Assembly: GCA_019454045.1 (NCBI GenBank)
Contig: SKCR01047729.1
Location: forward strand, 1-64,000
DNA length: 64,000 nucleotides
Direction: 5' to 3'
DNA from: Zanthoxylum bungeanum
Taxonomy: Eukaryota > Streptophyta > Magnoliopsida > Sapindales > Rutaceae
The translations under genes and the position numbers were made by a program. Positions 31,771 through 41,800 of this stretch are shown here, in pieces. A model generated the notes under the pieces. That model was not told the DNA's origin. It did no database searches and saw only the letters and a program-made list of their open reading frames with translations. Numbering within the stretch: position 1 is the first letter of the stretch; every line of letters begins with the position of its first letter.

Positions 31771-32310
31771 ATAAATAAAAAAAATAGAGAAAAAATCAAA
31801 GAAAAAATCAGAAAAATCAGAAAATTTATTCCATTACTACAAAAAGATGTGAATTCTGATAAAACTTTAGGACAAAAATATTACTCTCTTATCAACTGCA
31901 CTTATGACCGTTGTGGGCAAAAATGAGTTGTTTAATATTTTGTTGGCTGTGTATATGAAGAATGGTAAAAATAATCGGAGAATTTACTTATTTAGTAATT
32001 TAAAAAAAAAACAAAAAAACTAGTAACTTGGAGTAGAAATTTCACATGATTAGTCACTAACTTCTTTACTCTATTTTCTCCTGTCTTTTTGCTTTTTTGT
32101 GCATTAGTTTCACTACCTTTTTACTTTTATAAAATGTTTGTGGGTATCATTGCTGTAAACCTTCACGAGACTACAACTCGTCCACTAGGGACACCTATGG
32201 GTTTAAAGGCTTGTTGCATATGCTAAATGCAATCGTGATCCCTACGAAAGTGGCTTAGTTAAATTTTATTATGTTATTTTATTTTGCTCGAGGACTAGCA
32301 AAATGTTAGG

Positions 32311-32320
32311 TTTGGGGGTG
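32311..32320 (+). promoter_or_regulatory. Polypurine tract of the LOG element
   Basis: TTTGGGGGTG directly before LTR start TGATGAGTGG, as in Athila-type elements. Confidence 0.7.
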
Positions 32321-34140
32321 TGATGAGTGGTAAAACTATCACTATTTCCCACTTATTTAACTTAATATTTTGTATAGTTTCTTGAGTTTTGTGAATATTT
32401 TGATGTGTTTTGTGTTATTTTGTAGATAAATAAAGTTTCAGGACATTCTGGAGGTGATTTGGAGCATAACTGTGAAATTTGGTGAAATTTGGCAAAAAGG
32501 GTATTTTGGTAATTTTTGGGTGTCCCGACACAAAGGGTATTTTGGTAATTTTGGGCATCCCGAAACTGAAATAAAGTTTCAAGACATTCTGGAGGTGATT
32601 TGGAGCAAAACTGTGAAATTTGACGAAAAGGGTATTTTGGGCGTCCCGACACCGAGGGTATTTTGGTAATTGTACCACCATGCCACATGTCAAAACTTCA
32701 ACGAGCCGTCTTTTTTTAGCCACCATGCCACGTGTCGAAAATTCAGCGATCTAAAAAAAATAATAATAAAATAATAAAAAAATAAAAATTAGAAAAATAA
32801 TAATAAAAAATTAGATTTTTTTGCCTATAAATAGATTTTGAATTTTTAGTTTCAAATGTACCAAATCCTCTGTAAATACTTAAATAAAAGAGAGTTCTTC
32901 TTATTTTCTTCTTATATTCAGTTTTATGTACGCTTTGTAGTAGTAATTTTATCCATCTATGAGGGGGTAACTTCTCTATGCTGAGGTAATAAGGTAATAC
33001 TTTTACTTTTGCTATTTAGATTAATCTCCCTTAAAAAATAATATATAAACTATTTAAAATCTGAATTAATAAAGGATACCGCCATTTTCGGACGGTTGGT
33101 TATTAAATTTAATCTGGTTAAACCTGACTTAATGAGGATACCGCCATACTGGACGGTTGGTTTAAGTTTATATTTCTGTTCCGCCTTATGGCTGGTATAT
33201 TTGAATTTGACTTAATTAGGATACCGCCATTCTGGACGGTTGGTTTAAAATATCAAAAGATTATATATTATTTTATGGGAGAAATCTAAATAGTGAATAG
33301 TAGAAGTTAATTCCTTTTACCTTAGCATTTTTTTTTATTACTTTTCAGCAATTTCATTTTATGTCTTTTAAGTTTATATCAGCTTTAGTTATGTGTTGTA
33401 ACTAAGTTAAATATCTAGGGTTGTGATAAAATCTAATATTACCGATTTAAAAAAGGGTTAGATTATAGTTTGGATAATTAAAAGAATTATATGTTGAGTC
33501 ATAAGCTTAATGCCTTTTTATTAACTGATCATTAATAAAATTGATTAGATAAAACTTAAAATGAACTAGACATAGAGATTTTAAGTTTAAGACCTTATAC
33601 TCAACAACCCACGATCTTCTTTAAGGATAGATAAACCTTTAATAGATTTCCTTACAGGATAGGAATATACCTGTTGGGCGGGGGTAATCAATAATTGGAA
33701 TTCAATCTTAATGAATCTAGGTAATTTAATTGACATAGACATATGATTCAATTTGATTATTCTAGGTATTTGTAAATGACCATCGGAAGAGGCTTTTACA
33801 TAATTTAGTGTTCCAGATTAATAATTCAATATTTTACCCAACTATGATATAACTACTTCATCTTTTAATAGATATTAGAAAGATTCACAACCCTAGATCT
33901 TTGAGTCTTTTATTTTCCTTAGTATTTTCTTTTGTCTTTTTATCTTTTTATTTATTTATCAAATCTACAAATCAAATCATTCAAGCAATCAATTCCCTTT
34001 TCCCTCAATTAGATATTTGTAAATAAATAGTATCAACAATTAATAACAATAGTAGGAATTAAGTCCTCGTGGGATCGATATTTTTATACTACTTGAACGA
34101 TACGTGCGCTTGCGTTATACGTGTGTGTTTACGCCGGTCA
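32321..34140 (+). repeat. 3' LTR of the LOG-carrying element
   Basis: Partner of 26271-28085. Differences seen are a few substitutions, an extra GTGAAATTTG at about 32480, a small deletion in the second GGGTATTTTGG block near 32638 and indels in A runs. It ends GTTTACGCCGGTCA and is followed by TAACC. Confidence 0.9.
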
Positions 34141-34145
34141 TAACC
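34141..34145. repeat. Target-site duplication TAACC, right copy
   Basis: Matches 26266-26270. Confidence 0.9.
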
Positions 34146-34658
34146 CTTAAGGAGTCTTATTGTACTAAGTCAGCAGAAATAGATGGAGAGTGGTACCTAA
34201 ACATAAAAGTTAGTAGAAATGTCTTAAGCAAACAAAGATGATAAAGTCTCTAGGAGAGTAAAGATGAGAGGAGTTCAAGGAACCGAGATAAGAAAGAAAT
34301 ATATGTAGTAGAGTAAGCTTCTTAAGGATAAATAACAAGAGGAAATATAACAGGACTTTGAGAAAAAGTAACGACTTAAGGTAGTTAAGTAATAGAGACG
34401 ACATGGTAGAGTATTTTAGAAAGTATGGCTCTAGAGAAGGTTCATAATAAGAAGTAGTATCACGAATAGTCGGAAGAAATATCAAGAGTGAAGTGAAATA
34501 GGAAACTCGAGTAGTATCTAATAGAAGAATTTTAGTGCGAGAGTCGACGCTAAATGGGTAAATATGAGAGTTCTAGGCTTATAGATAAGCAGCAAGTACA
34601 ACCACTGTATGGGTAGGTAGTGAGACTACCACCACCAGAAAGAGATCAGGACAAATCC
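34146..34658 (+). other. Decayed internal region of the Tekay-like element, part 2
   Basis: Same A-rich, AGTA/GAAA-rich composition as 24303-26265, resuming after the LOG element. No coding motif was recognised. Confidence 0.4.
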
Positions 34659-34663
34659 CCACT

Positions 34664-36234
34664 AATGAGCGGAAAATATATCAATATTTACAGCCTATTT
34701 TACTTAATATTTTGTTTAGTTTCTCGAGTTTGATGAACGTTTTGATATGTTTTTATTTAATTTGCAGATAAAAATAATATTGAGACCTAATGGAATCAAC
34801 TCAGGGCTAAAACGACAAAAATCGGATAAAAAAAGGCAAAAATGAAATTTCACAGCTCCTTCTTTGTCACGATGCGTCACCATCAAGCACCGAAAATAGA
34901 GCTGTCGACACGCGACGTCCACTTTGCAGCCCGTCGTGACGCCAAAACTTCTAAGTGTCGCGACGCCTATTAATTATGTGTACACATGGCAGTAATCTAT
35001 GCGCGTTGTGACGCACAAACCATTTTTTAACTATAAATAACACCCCTCTTTTATTTCCAATTCATACTTTCCATTAGATTTCTATTAAGGAACTTAAGGA
35101 TTGTATCTTGTTTGTATTTATTTTCTATATTTTAATTATGTATTTTTATTTTTAGTAATAATAGTTTGTGTGTTTTTATTTTCTTTTATGTTTAGTATTT
35201 AATTTCCGCTGGGGGAATGGTGAAACCTTTAATATGATAAGGTAGATTGATCTCACTTATTTTATAATATAGAAATTATAATTTAATAATATGGATTAAT
35301 GTTGATACCGCCTATATGGTGTGGTTTTATTTATTTGACGTAATATGAGATCGCATATATGGTCGATCTTTAAGTGATAGATGAATACCGTCTATATGGC
35401 TGGTTTATGGACAAATAATAACACCGTCTTTATAGCTTGTTTGACTTAATTAATCAGATAACACTGACAATTTTTGTATTATAATAAAATGAGATTTCTA
35501 CATTTGAATTATTAAAGGTGGATCACATAACCCCCAATATTTTAATTTTAATCTAAGGAAATGATGAAGCACAATATTCATGAGTTTCATAATTGATTTT
35601 CTGATATAATGTGTGATACATTGGCTTATTTGTTGAATCTTAACCTTAACGCTTCTTGTTGACTGATCACCAATAAAATTGATGTGGTAAACTTAAAATG
35701 AACTTGGAAAATGGATTCTAGATTTCAGCCTTAGATTCAATAGCTCACAATCTCACCTTAGAGATTTCCTTACAGGATAGGAATATACATGTCGGGCGTG
35801 GGTACCCATGATTGGAACTTGAACTTAATGAATTAGGAGTTTCTTAATTAACATATGAATATAGTTAATTGGGTTACTTTGGGTATTTGTATTCGACCAT
35901 CAGAAGAGCCTTTTGCATATCTTCATGTTCCAAGTTAACAAACTGATTTATTACACATGCATAGGCGTATCAATTCATCATTAGAGTAATATTGTACGGA
36001 TTCACAACCCTAGATGCTTTCTTTATTATTAATTTCCTTTGTTCTTATTTTGTATTTTTATTTATTTATTTAGTTAAATCCATATTCAACCAATAACAAT
36101 CCCTTCCTACCCCAATTATATACCTGTAAATAAATAGCATCAATAATTAACATTGTGAGAAATTAAGTCCTCGTGGGATCGATATTTTTATACTACTTGA
36201 GAGATATGTACGCTTTATGTGATTTCACCGATCG
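34664..36234 (+). repeat. Solo LTR of an Athila-related family
   Basis: Aligns end to end with the LOG-element LTR: start TAATGAGCGG (TGATGAGTGG there), TTACTTAATATTTTGTTTAG, hairpin repeats ATACCGCC/ATACCGTC (35302-35450), the conserved block at 35763-35805 and the terminal TCCTCGTGGGATCGATATTT. It ends at about CACCGATCG. No primer-binding site or polypurine tract is adjacent. Flanks CCCAC (34659-34663) and TCCAC (36235-36239) differ at one base and could be the target duplication. It likely arose by LTR-LTR recombination. Confidence 0.7.
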
Positions 36235-36239
36235 TCCAC

Positions 36240-36708
36240 CCTATCAACCCATCGATAGACAACAGTAGCAAAGATAGACCTCAGTAGTTACCTTAAAGGT
36301 ATTCCCAAGAACAAATGGATACGTAATAAAAATAGGACCAAAATATAAAAGTCTTCAGATTTAGCACAAAAATGTGGTAAAGAGGAAGAAATTGGGGTTA
36401 AGTAAAAGGTTTAGAAGAAAGATGTCTATAAAAGATGATTAAGAGAAAAAGTAGTAGTCAATCAATTATGGAATGCAAAAGAACCAACCATAGACATTAC
36501 CAGATAATTGTTGGAGTTGATACCCCTGTAGATAGAAAGACAGAAGCATAGACCACATAAGTTCAGGTATAGAACAGAGCATGAAAGAAGACAAAAGACA
36601 ATTAGTAGAGTACTTGAATATAGAACTGTCAAAGTAATACGGCATTAGAGAAGATATTAAATAAATAATGTCAGAAGTAGACAGGTACTAATGTTAAGGA
36701 TATGCCCT
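36240..36708 (+). other. Decayed sequence between solo LTR and Copia element
   Basis: A-rich and similar in composition to the other Tekay-like interior pieces. No motif or ORF is supported. Confidence 0.35.
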
Positions 36709-36713
36709 ATACC
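36709..36713. repeat. Target-site duplication ATACC, left copy
   Basis: ATACC before LTR start TGTTGGATAA recurs after the second LTR (46810-46814). Confidence 0.85.
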
Positions 36714-37768
36714 TGTTGGATAATATGACCCATAGCGTCACTATTTGTACAGATCACGGTGTTGTTGTACAAATTAACTATGTGACAAGGAAATTGCACT
36801 CTCATCATTTGTGATTAGATCACCATAGATGTATAAATGAAGAGAGGTCCATATGATTAGTTCCTGGATTGAGATGATATGAGACAGTATCAATCCCCGA
36901 AGGATTAATCATTAAATATCCCTAGCCGAAGTATTATCGAGACTGGACATCGATAATGCGGAATAGGCTAGTATTGCACTTGTGCGCGTTGTGAGGGCAC
37001 AACGACATAGTTCTCATATATATAAGTATTGGATACTTATGCAAGTGCGATAGGAGGTTGTGTTTCACCGATGGTACGGGAAACAGCTTCGCTCTGGATA
37101 GACCCATCGGAATCCCATTGGTATTATGACTATGTGTCTATGGGAGGCCGAAATCGAGGTAGATGTGTATAGTCTTAACCTGAGACTTGCATCGCTAATA
37201 CTTGCGATAATCGGTAGACTTTGGTCTTGGTGGTACAGGGCTTTAACCGGTTCTGTGTACACCGCTTCTAGGTTTATCAGAGAGTCGTAGTGTATTGGGT
37301 GTGATGTCGAGACGGAAGTGTCACTTCAGTCATATTGGAGTTGATGTCACGCAGGATACGGTACTAGTGCTCTTGAGTGTTGCGCAACCAATCGGGATAT
37401 TGTGACCAGGTCATGTATATCCGATTATAGAGACTATGTTACCAGACATCCGACATGTGCTTCGGACGGGGCAGACACTTATCCAGCCCCAGCCCTAGCA
37501 CGTGATTATCCGATACTGGGCCGATATACACAATACTACGGTATACTACGCTTGATACAGATCTATATATTCCTGTAAGAATATTTCTGGAGAATTGGGT
37601 AGGCATGGCGTTTTGCTAGAGGCTAACCTTGTCTTGTAAATCGATATAAACGTAGTACGAGGTACTTACGTGTTCGGATAGTCCGACGATCGTAATTACT
37701 GCCAACATATCCGGAGATCTCATGGGTCGGTTCCTGAAGATTCACCGATGACGTATTACTCGCACTTT

Positions 37769-38102
37769 GATTAATCTGGGATTAATTAGAAGAGAGAGAT
37801 AGAATTAATCTGGGATTAATTCGATGAGAGAGAAAATTAATCTAGGATTATTTGCGGAGATATTTTATCTGGGATAAAATATTAATTAAAGAGAGAGAAC
37901 GATTAATTTGGAATTAATCGATAAAATAATATTTGAATATATTATTAGAAATTGGATTTCGACGCGAAATTAAAATTAGATTTTAATTCGGGCGAACGAA
38001 TTAATTTAGAATTAATTCGTTAGCGACGTGAATAGTGATTTCGCTAGGCGTAACCATTTAATTACGACGCGACGGAAAATTCGTTAATTTGGAATTAGCG
38101 AA
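37769..38102 (+). repeat. Series of short inverted repeats with YTRGR centres
   Basis: At least seven inverted repeats with different A/T-rich arms and a related five-base centre. Examples: arms AATTAAT/ATTAATT around CTGGG (37803-37821), TATTTTAT/ATAAAATA around CTGGG (37861-37881), CGATTAAT/ATTAATCG around TTGGA (37900-37920), AACGAATTAAT/ATTAATTCGTT around TTAGA (about 37997-38023), and TTCGTTAAT/ATTAGCGAA around TTGGA (38080-38102). The series recurs in all LTR copies long enough to include it. Confidence 0.85.
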
Positions 38103-38538
38103 CCCGAGCCCGAGAGTGATTGCGAGCGCATTCGCATTTCGAATTCGAGCGCGGCACGCGAGTCGCATCAAGCGTCAAATCGTTTGTCACATCATGCGTC
38201 AAATCAATTGTCACTTTGAGTGATGTGACTTGACAACATGTCACTTTATTAAAGTGATGTGATGTGACTTAAAGTTAAAAGTAAAAGTGATGGAATATGA
38301 AAAGGTTTGGAATATATATATATGTTTTATTTATTTTTGAAAATAAATGAATAAATATATATTACTTTTTTTCTTTTCCCTTTTTACACATAATTCGGTC
38401 CTCTCTCTCTTACATGCAGTACAACGATTTCTCTCATCTCCCTCTCCTTTTCTTCTTCATCTCCTTCACGCATGGTGCGATTTTCTTCTCCTTTTTCTGG
38501 TTTCACCGAAAATTGAGAAGCAAAATGGAAGATGATAA

Positions 38539-38548
38539 GTGCTAGCAC
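38539..38548 (+). promoter_or_regulatory. GTGCTAGCAC palindrome in the transcribed LTR
   Basis: A perfect 10-bp palindrome, also at 319, 1575, 46501 and 47292, with an 8-bp core version at 58346. It is a possible RNA dimer-initiation site, about 300 bases before the LTR end. Confidence 0.5.
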
Positions 38549-38850
38549 ACACCTTGAGCGATACTAAGGTGATAGGGAAGTGAGTTTTGTGAGCATGGAA
38601 TCTCAAAGCTTTGAGCTTTAATGGAGTTCATGCATGGCCGATTCTTGGAGGTTCAAAGAGGACTAAAATCGCACAGCCCACTGCAAGGAGGAGCTACTGC
38701 CGAGCTCAATGGAGGTCGAAAATGGCTTGTCTTCTTCATTTCATCAAAACCGAAATTCAATGTGAGTATATTCCGCACCTCCTTTGATGTGTTCATATGC
38801 GGTTTTTATGCATGATTTGTGATCTTTGGGACTTGATTTAACTCTATCAA

Positions 38851-38863
38851 TGGTATCTTGAGC
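38851..38863 (+). promoter_or_regulatory. Primer-binding site of the Copia element
   Basis: TGGTATCTTGAGC, one base after the LTR end. It is a variant of the methionine-tRNA-type TGGTATCAGAGC. Confidence 0.75.
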
Positions 38864-41800
38864 TTTTGATGCATGAAAACCGAATTAGGGTTCTTGAACA
38901 AATTTGGGGCTTTTTGATTTTAGCTTGATTCTGACAAATTGATTCTGTAAGAATGCTTATATTTGATTGAATTTGAGTTATATGTAATCAATTTGATAAA
39001 AAATTGATTGGATTGATTTTCCCCAATTTGCTTATTTTTGGTCAAAACTTTAATTTGGGCAAACTCGATTTAGGCATGATTTGGTTGAATTGTTTGATGA
39101 AGTATGCTTGAATGAGGTTGAATTGAAGTTGTGCATGATCAATTTCAAGAAAATTGGATTAGATCAATTTTCCCCAATTCTTTAGGTTGAACATGAAACT
39201 TGAAATTGGGTAAAATGTGTTTGAGCATGTTTTAATTGAATTGGATGTTTAAGTATGCTTAGAACATGTTTAATTGAGATTATGTGTGATCAATTTCGTG
39301 AAATTGGATTGGATTCAATTTCCCCCAAATTGAAGGCTTGGCCGAAAATTGCATAACCCTAATGTCTTGGTAATTTTGTTTTGTTTGATCATCGGATGAC
39401 TTAAAACAATTGGTTAATGTTGTTTTGAAGTTCAATTGGATTGAATTTTGATTAGAACATTTTTTCCCTTTTAAAGTGGCTTGGCCGAATCTTATGAACA
39501 TGAAATTCTTTGTGATTTTTTGTTTTAATTCATTGGATGAATTGAATTGATTGGGAAATTAAGATTGTGGACTCAATTGGATTGAAACCGAATCGAATTG
39601 AAAAACCCCTAATTGCCGAGACTTGATAGCATGTTAATTGGGTTTGATTTTAATTGAATTGTGTTGGACACTATTTGGTTGTTAAAGTGCATGATTAATT
39701 AGGTTAATTGATGTTTTAGAAATGTTAATTGGGTAATTGATTATGTAATACACTTAGGTTAATTAATTGTGAAATTTGGAATTTTATAAGTTAATTAATT
39801 TGGGCTTGATTTTGGAAATTGGGCTTGTTAGGTTTGTAATTGGGCTTTTGGACTTTGTTGTAACAAAGTTGGGTTTAGGCAAAATTGGTTGGATCCAATT
39901 AGGCCCAAAACCGAATCCAAAAGGTCCAATTATGACTTAATGGACCTTAATTATTTAATTGGGCCTAATGGGCCAAAATTAATTTAAAGGCTTATGGGGT
40001 AACTCCCGGATTGGATTTTGGTTGTTCGGTTTGATCCGAGTTGACCAAAAGTCCACGCCTATAGAAATTAATTAAAAGCCCATTGGACTTTAATTAAATA
40101 AAACATTAGATGTTAGTCGGGCTTTGAGACCCGTTGCGATTAAATTTGGAATTTAAGTCGTAAAGGTTCGTTAATAAATATGTAATATTTAATTTGAATT
40201 AAATAATGAATTAGAATTAATACGTATTAAATTGGATTTAATTATGTAATTAATTTAATTCGTAGAATTGTACTTTGAGTACGTGTTCGCAAAACGAGTT
40301 TGACTCGAACCAAAATCAAATCTTTGTTTGAACATTGGATGATCACTAATATTCAAGATTAATTAATTTGATTGATTGATTGATAACATGCTTGTATGAA
40401 TACATGGTTGTGATGTTTGAATAATGTATATCGGATGGATATTAGTCGGGTTGGGCGATTTTGGAAATTGTAATAAATTTGATTTATTAAATTGGACCTG
40501 CGTGTCCAGCCTTATCTCCTATTTCTTTGTATTCTCTTCTCACCTATTCCCCTCCATGTAAAAAGGTTTTCTTTAGAAGTGTAGTGTAACGGGTAGAAGT
40601 AATACAAGTGCTAGCGGGAGAGAGAAAGTGAGAGATTTGATCTAGGATCAATGTAAAATATCCATCCGCATATCATTATTATTTTATTTCATACTCGCTT
40701 TATTATGTGTTTAGAATGCATGCTTAAGGGTGTATGATGATGAGACCTTAACAAAGATAATTAAATTGTAGCCAATTTGCACGCGAAAAACCCTCGTTAA
40801 ATATCATGCGTTTTTCCTTCCATTGAGTGATTCTTACTCAAGATCCGAGATTGGCAGGGGTTGTTGGCCAAAGTCAAGCCCTTGTCCATCAAAGATGTGT
40901 TTTAATCACGAGGCTTTGTTCCATATCGGTGTCGTGTCCAAGTTGTGGTTTGTTGGCCAAAGTCAAGACCACTTCTTGTCCATTGACATTGATTACGAAG
41001 CTTCCATGTCAATGGGTCCGCGCTTGACTGGGATCACTAGGTTTGTTGTGCCAAAGCCAAGGCCTAGTTGATTCAGAGGAAAAAGGTTAGGGTATGCATT
41101 CGATGTATAGGCATATATAAGATATATGTTTGGGACTTGGATGTCCACCTACTGGATCTAGGAGTTGGATAAGATCCAATTGATCTTAGAGATCTACCTA
41201 GTTAATTATCATACAATTTGTTGGCCAAAGTCAAGATTGTGTGATATTTAACAGGATCCTAGCCCACTAAGAAACACGGTTTCCCGAGTACTCGACAGAG
41301 GGTTAGAGGCTCGATGAAAATTAGTGGGAGGCAAGAATTGAATTTGCAATACTCGTTCAATTACTCGCCGTATGCGCTCATTTAAATTATTTCGTCATTA
41401 GATTAAATGTTAGTTAGACTAATATTTAAATTGTTGTTTTAATAAACAGTTGGACTGTATTATACTTGATTATATATAATTGGATTATATTAATCAATAT
41501 ATATGAATTAATTAATTTCAGTTTACAGTTGATTTTATAATTGGATTATAGTAATCAATGTAATTGAGGTTAATTAATTTGGATTATATTTGATTATATA
41601 GTTGGACTATTATAATCATTATAATATATAAAGTACCACTAATCGTTGATTAAATAGTTGGACTATTGTAATCAAGATAAAATTGAAAAGTTGGATATTT
41701 AAAATATAATCTAGGATTAAAATATTTTAAATAATTTAATTTTCAAATTGGGAATAAATAATAAGTTACTTTATTTGATAAAATAACTCATTATACCTTA
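38864..41800 (+). other. Long leader region of the Copia element
   Basis: About 3 kb between primer-binding site and the first gag similarity, without a conserved ORF. It begins with repeated GATTGGATTGA-type phrases (38930-39660), then GGGCC-rich phrases (39760-40140). Next comes CAAGTGCTAGCGGGAGAGAGA (about 40607) near a splice-like context, and the three spaced GTTGGCCAAAGTCAAG motifs (40861-41236). Both other family members keep this part. Confidence 0.6.
40861..41236 (+). repeat. Spaced TTGTTGGCCAAAGTCAAG motif
   Basis: Exact copies at 40861-40878, 40950-40967 and 41219-41236, with a diverged copy GTTGTGCCAAAGCCAAGG near 41045. Element 56660-63861 has copies at 60067, 60158 and 60428. 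The minus-strand element has reverse complements at 53060, 53329 and 53418. Confidence 0.85.

Larger units (their letters stand above)
30626..32312 (+). other. 3' non-coding region of the LOG element
   Basis: After the LOG stop comes an A/T-run stretch (30715-30790), then the module shared with the Tat leader (30833-31155, weaker to 31213). A duplicated ~110-base block (31527 and 31657) and a terminal part reading TTTTGCTCGAGGACTAGCAA before the polypurine tract follow. No RT, integrase or envelope coding was seen. Confidence 0.7.
26271..34140 (+). mobile_element. LOG-carrying, pol-less Athila-related LTR retrotransposon
   Basis: A complete 7,870-bp unit: 5' LTR 26271-28085, primer-binding site 28092-28109, gag-like ORF 28222-29451 (one stop), LOG ORF 29972-30625, polypurine tract TTTGGGGG before 32321, 3' LTR 32321-34140, flanked by TAACC on both sides. 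No protease, RT, RNase H or integrase was found in the 4.2-kb interior, so it must rely on enzymes from another element. The Athila-like LTR at 10975-13133 has the same ends and primer-binding site, so an autonomous relative is a plausible helper. It is inserted in the Tekay-like interior. The two LTRs look nearly identical, so the insertion is recent relative to its neighbours. Confidence 0.9.
36714..38849 (+). repeat. Copia 5' LTR
   Basis: TGTTGGATAATATGACC to TTTAACTCTATCA. It carries the inverted-repeat series (37769-38102), AT-rich TATATATATATG near 38312 as a possible TATA region, a CT-rich start-like stretch (38400-38480) and GTGCTAGCAC (38539-38548). Confidence 0.88.
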
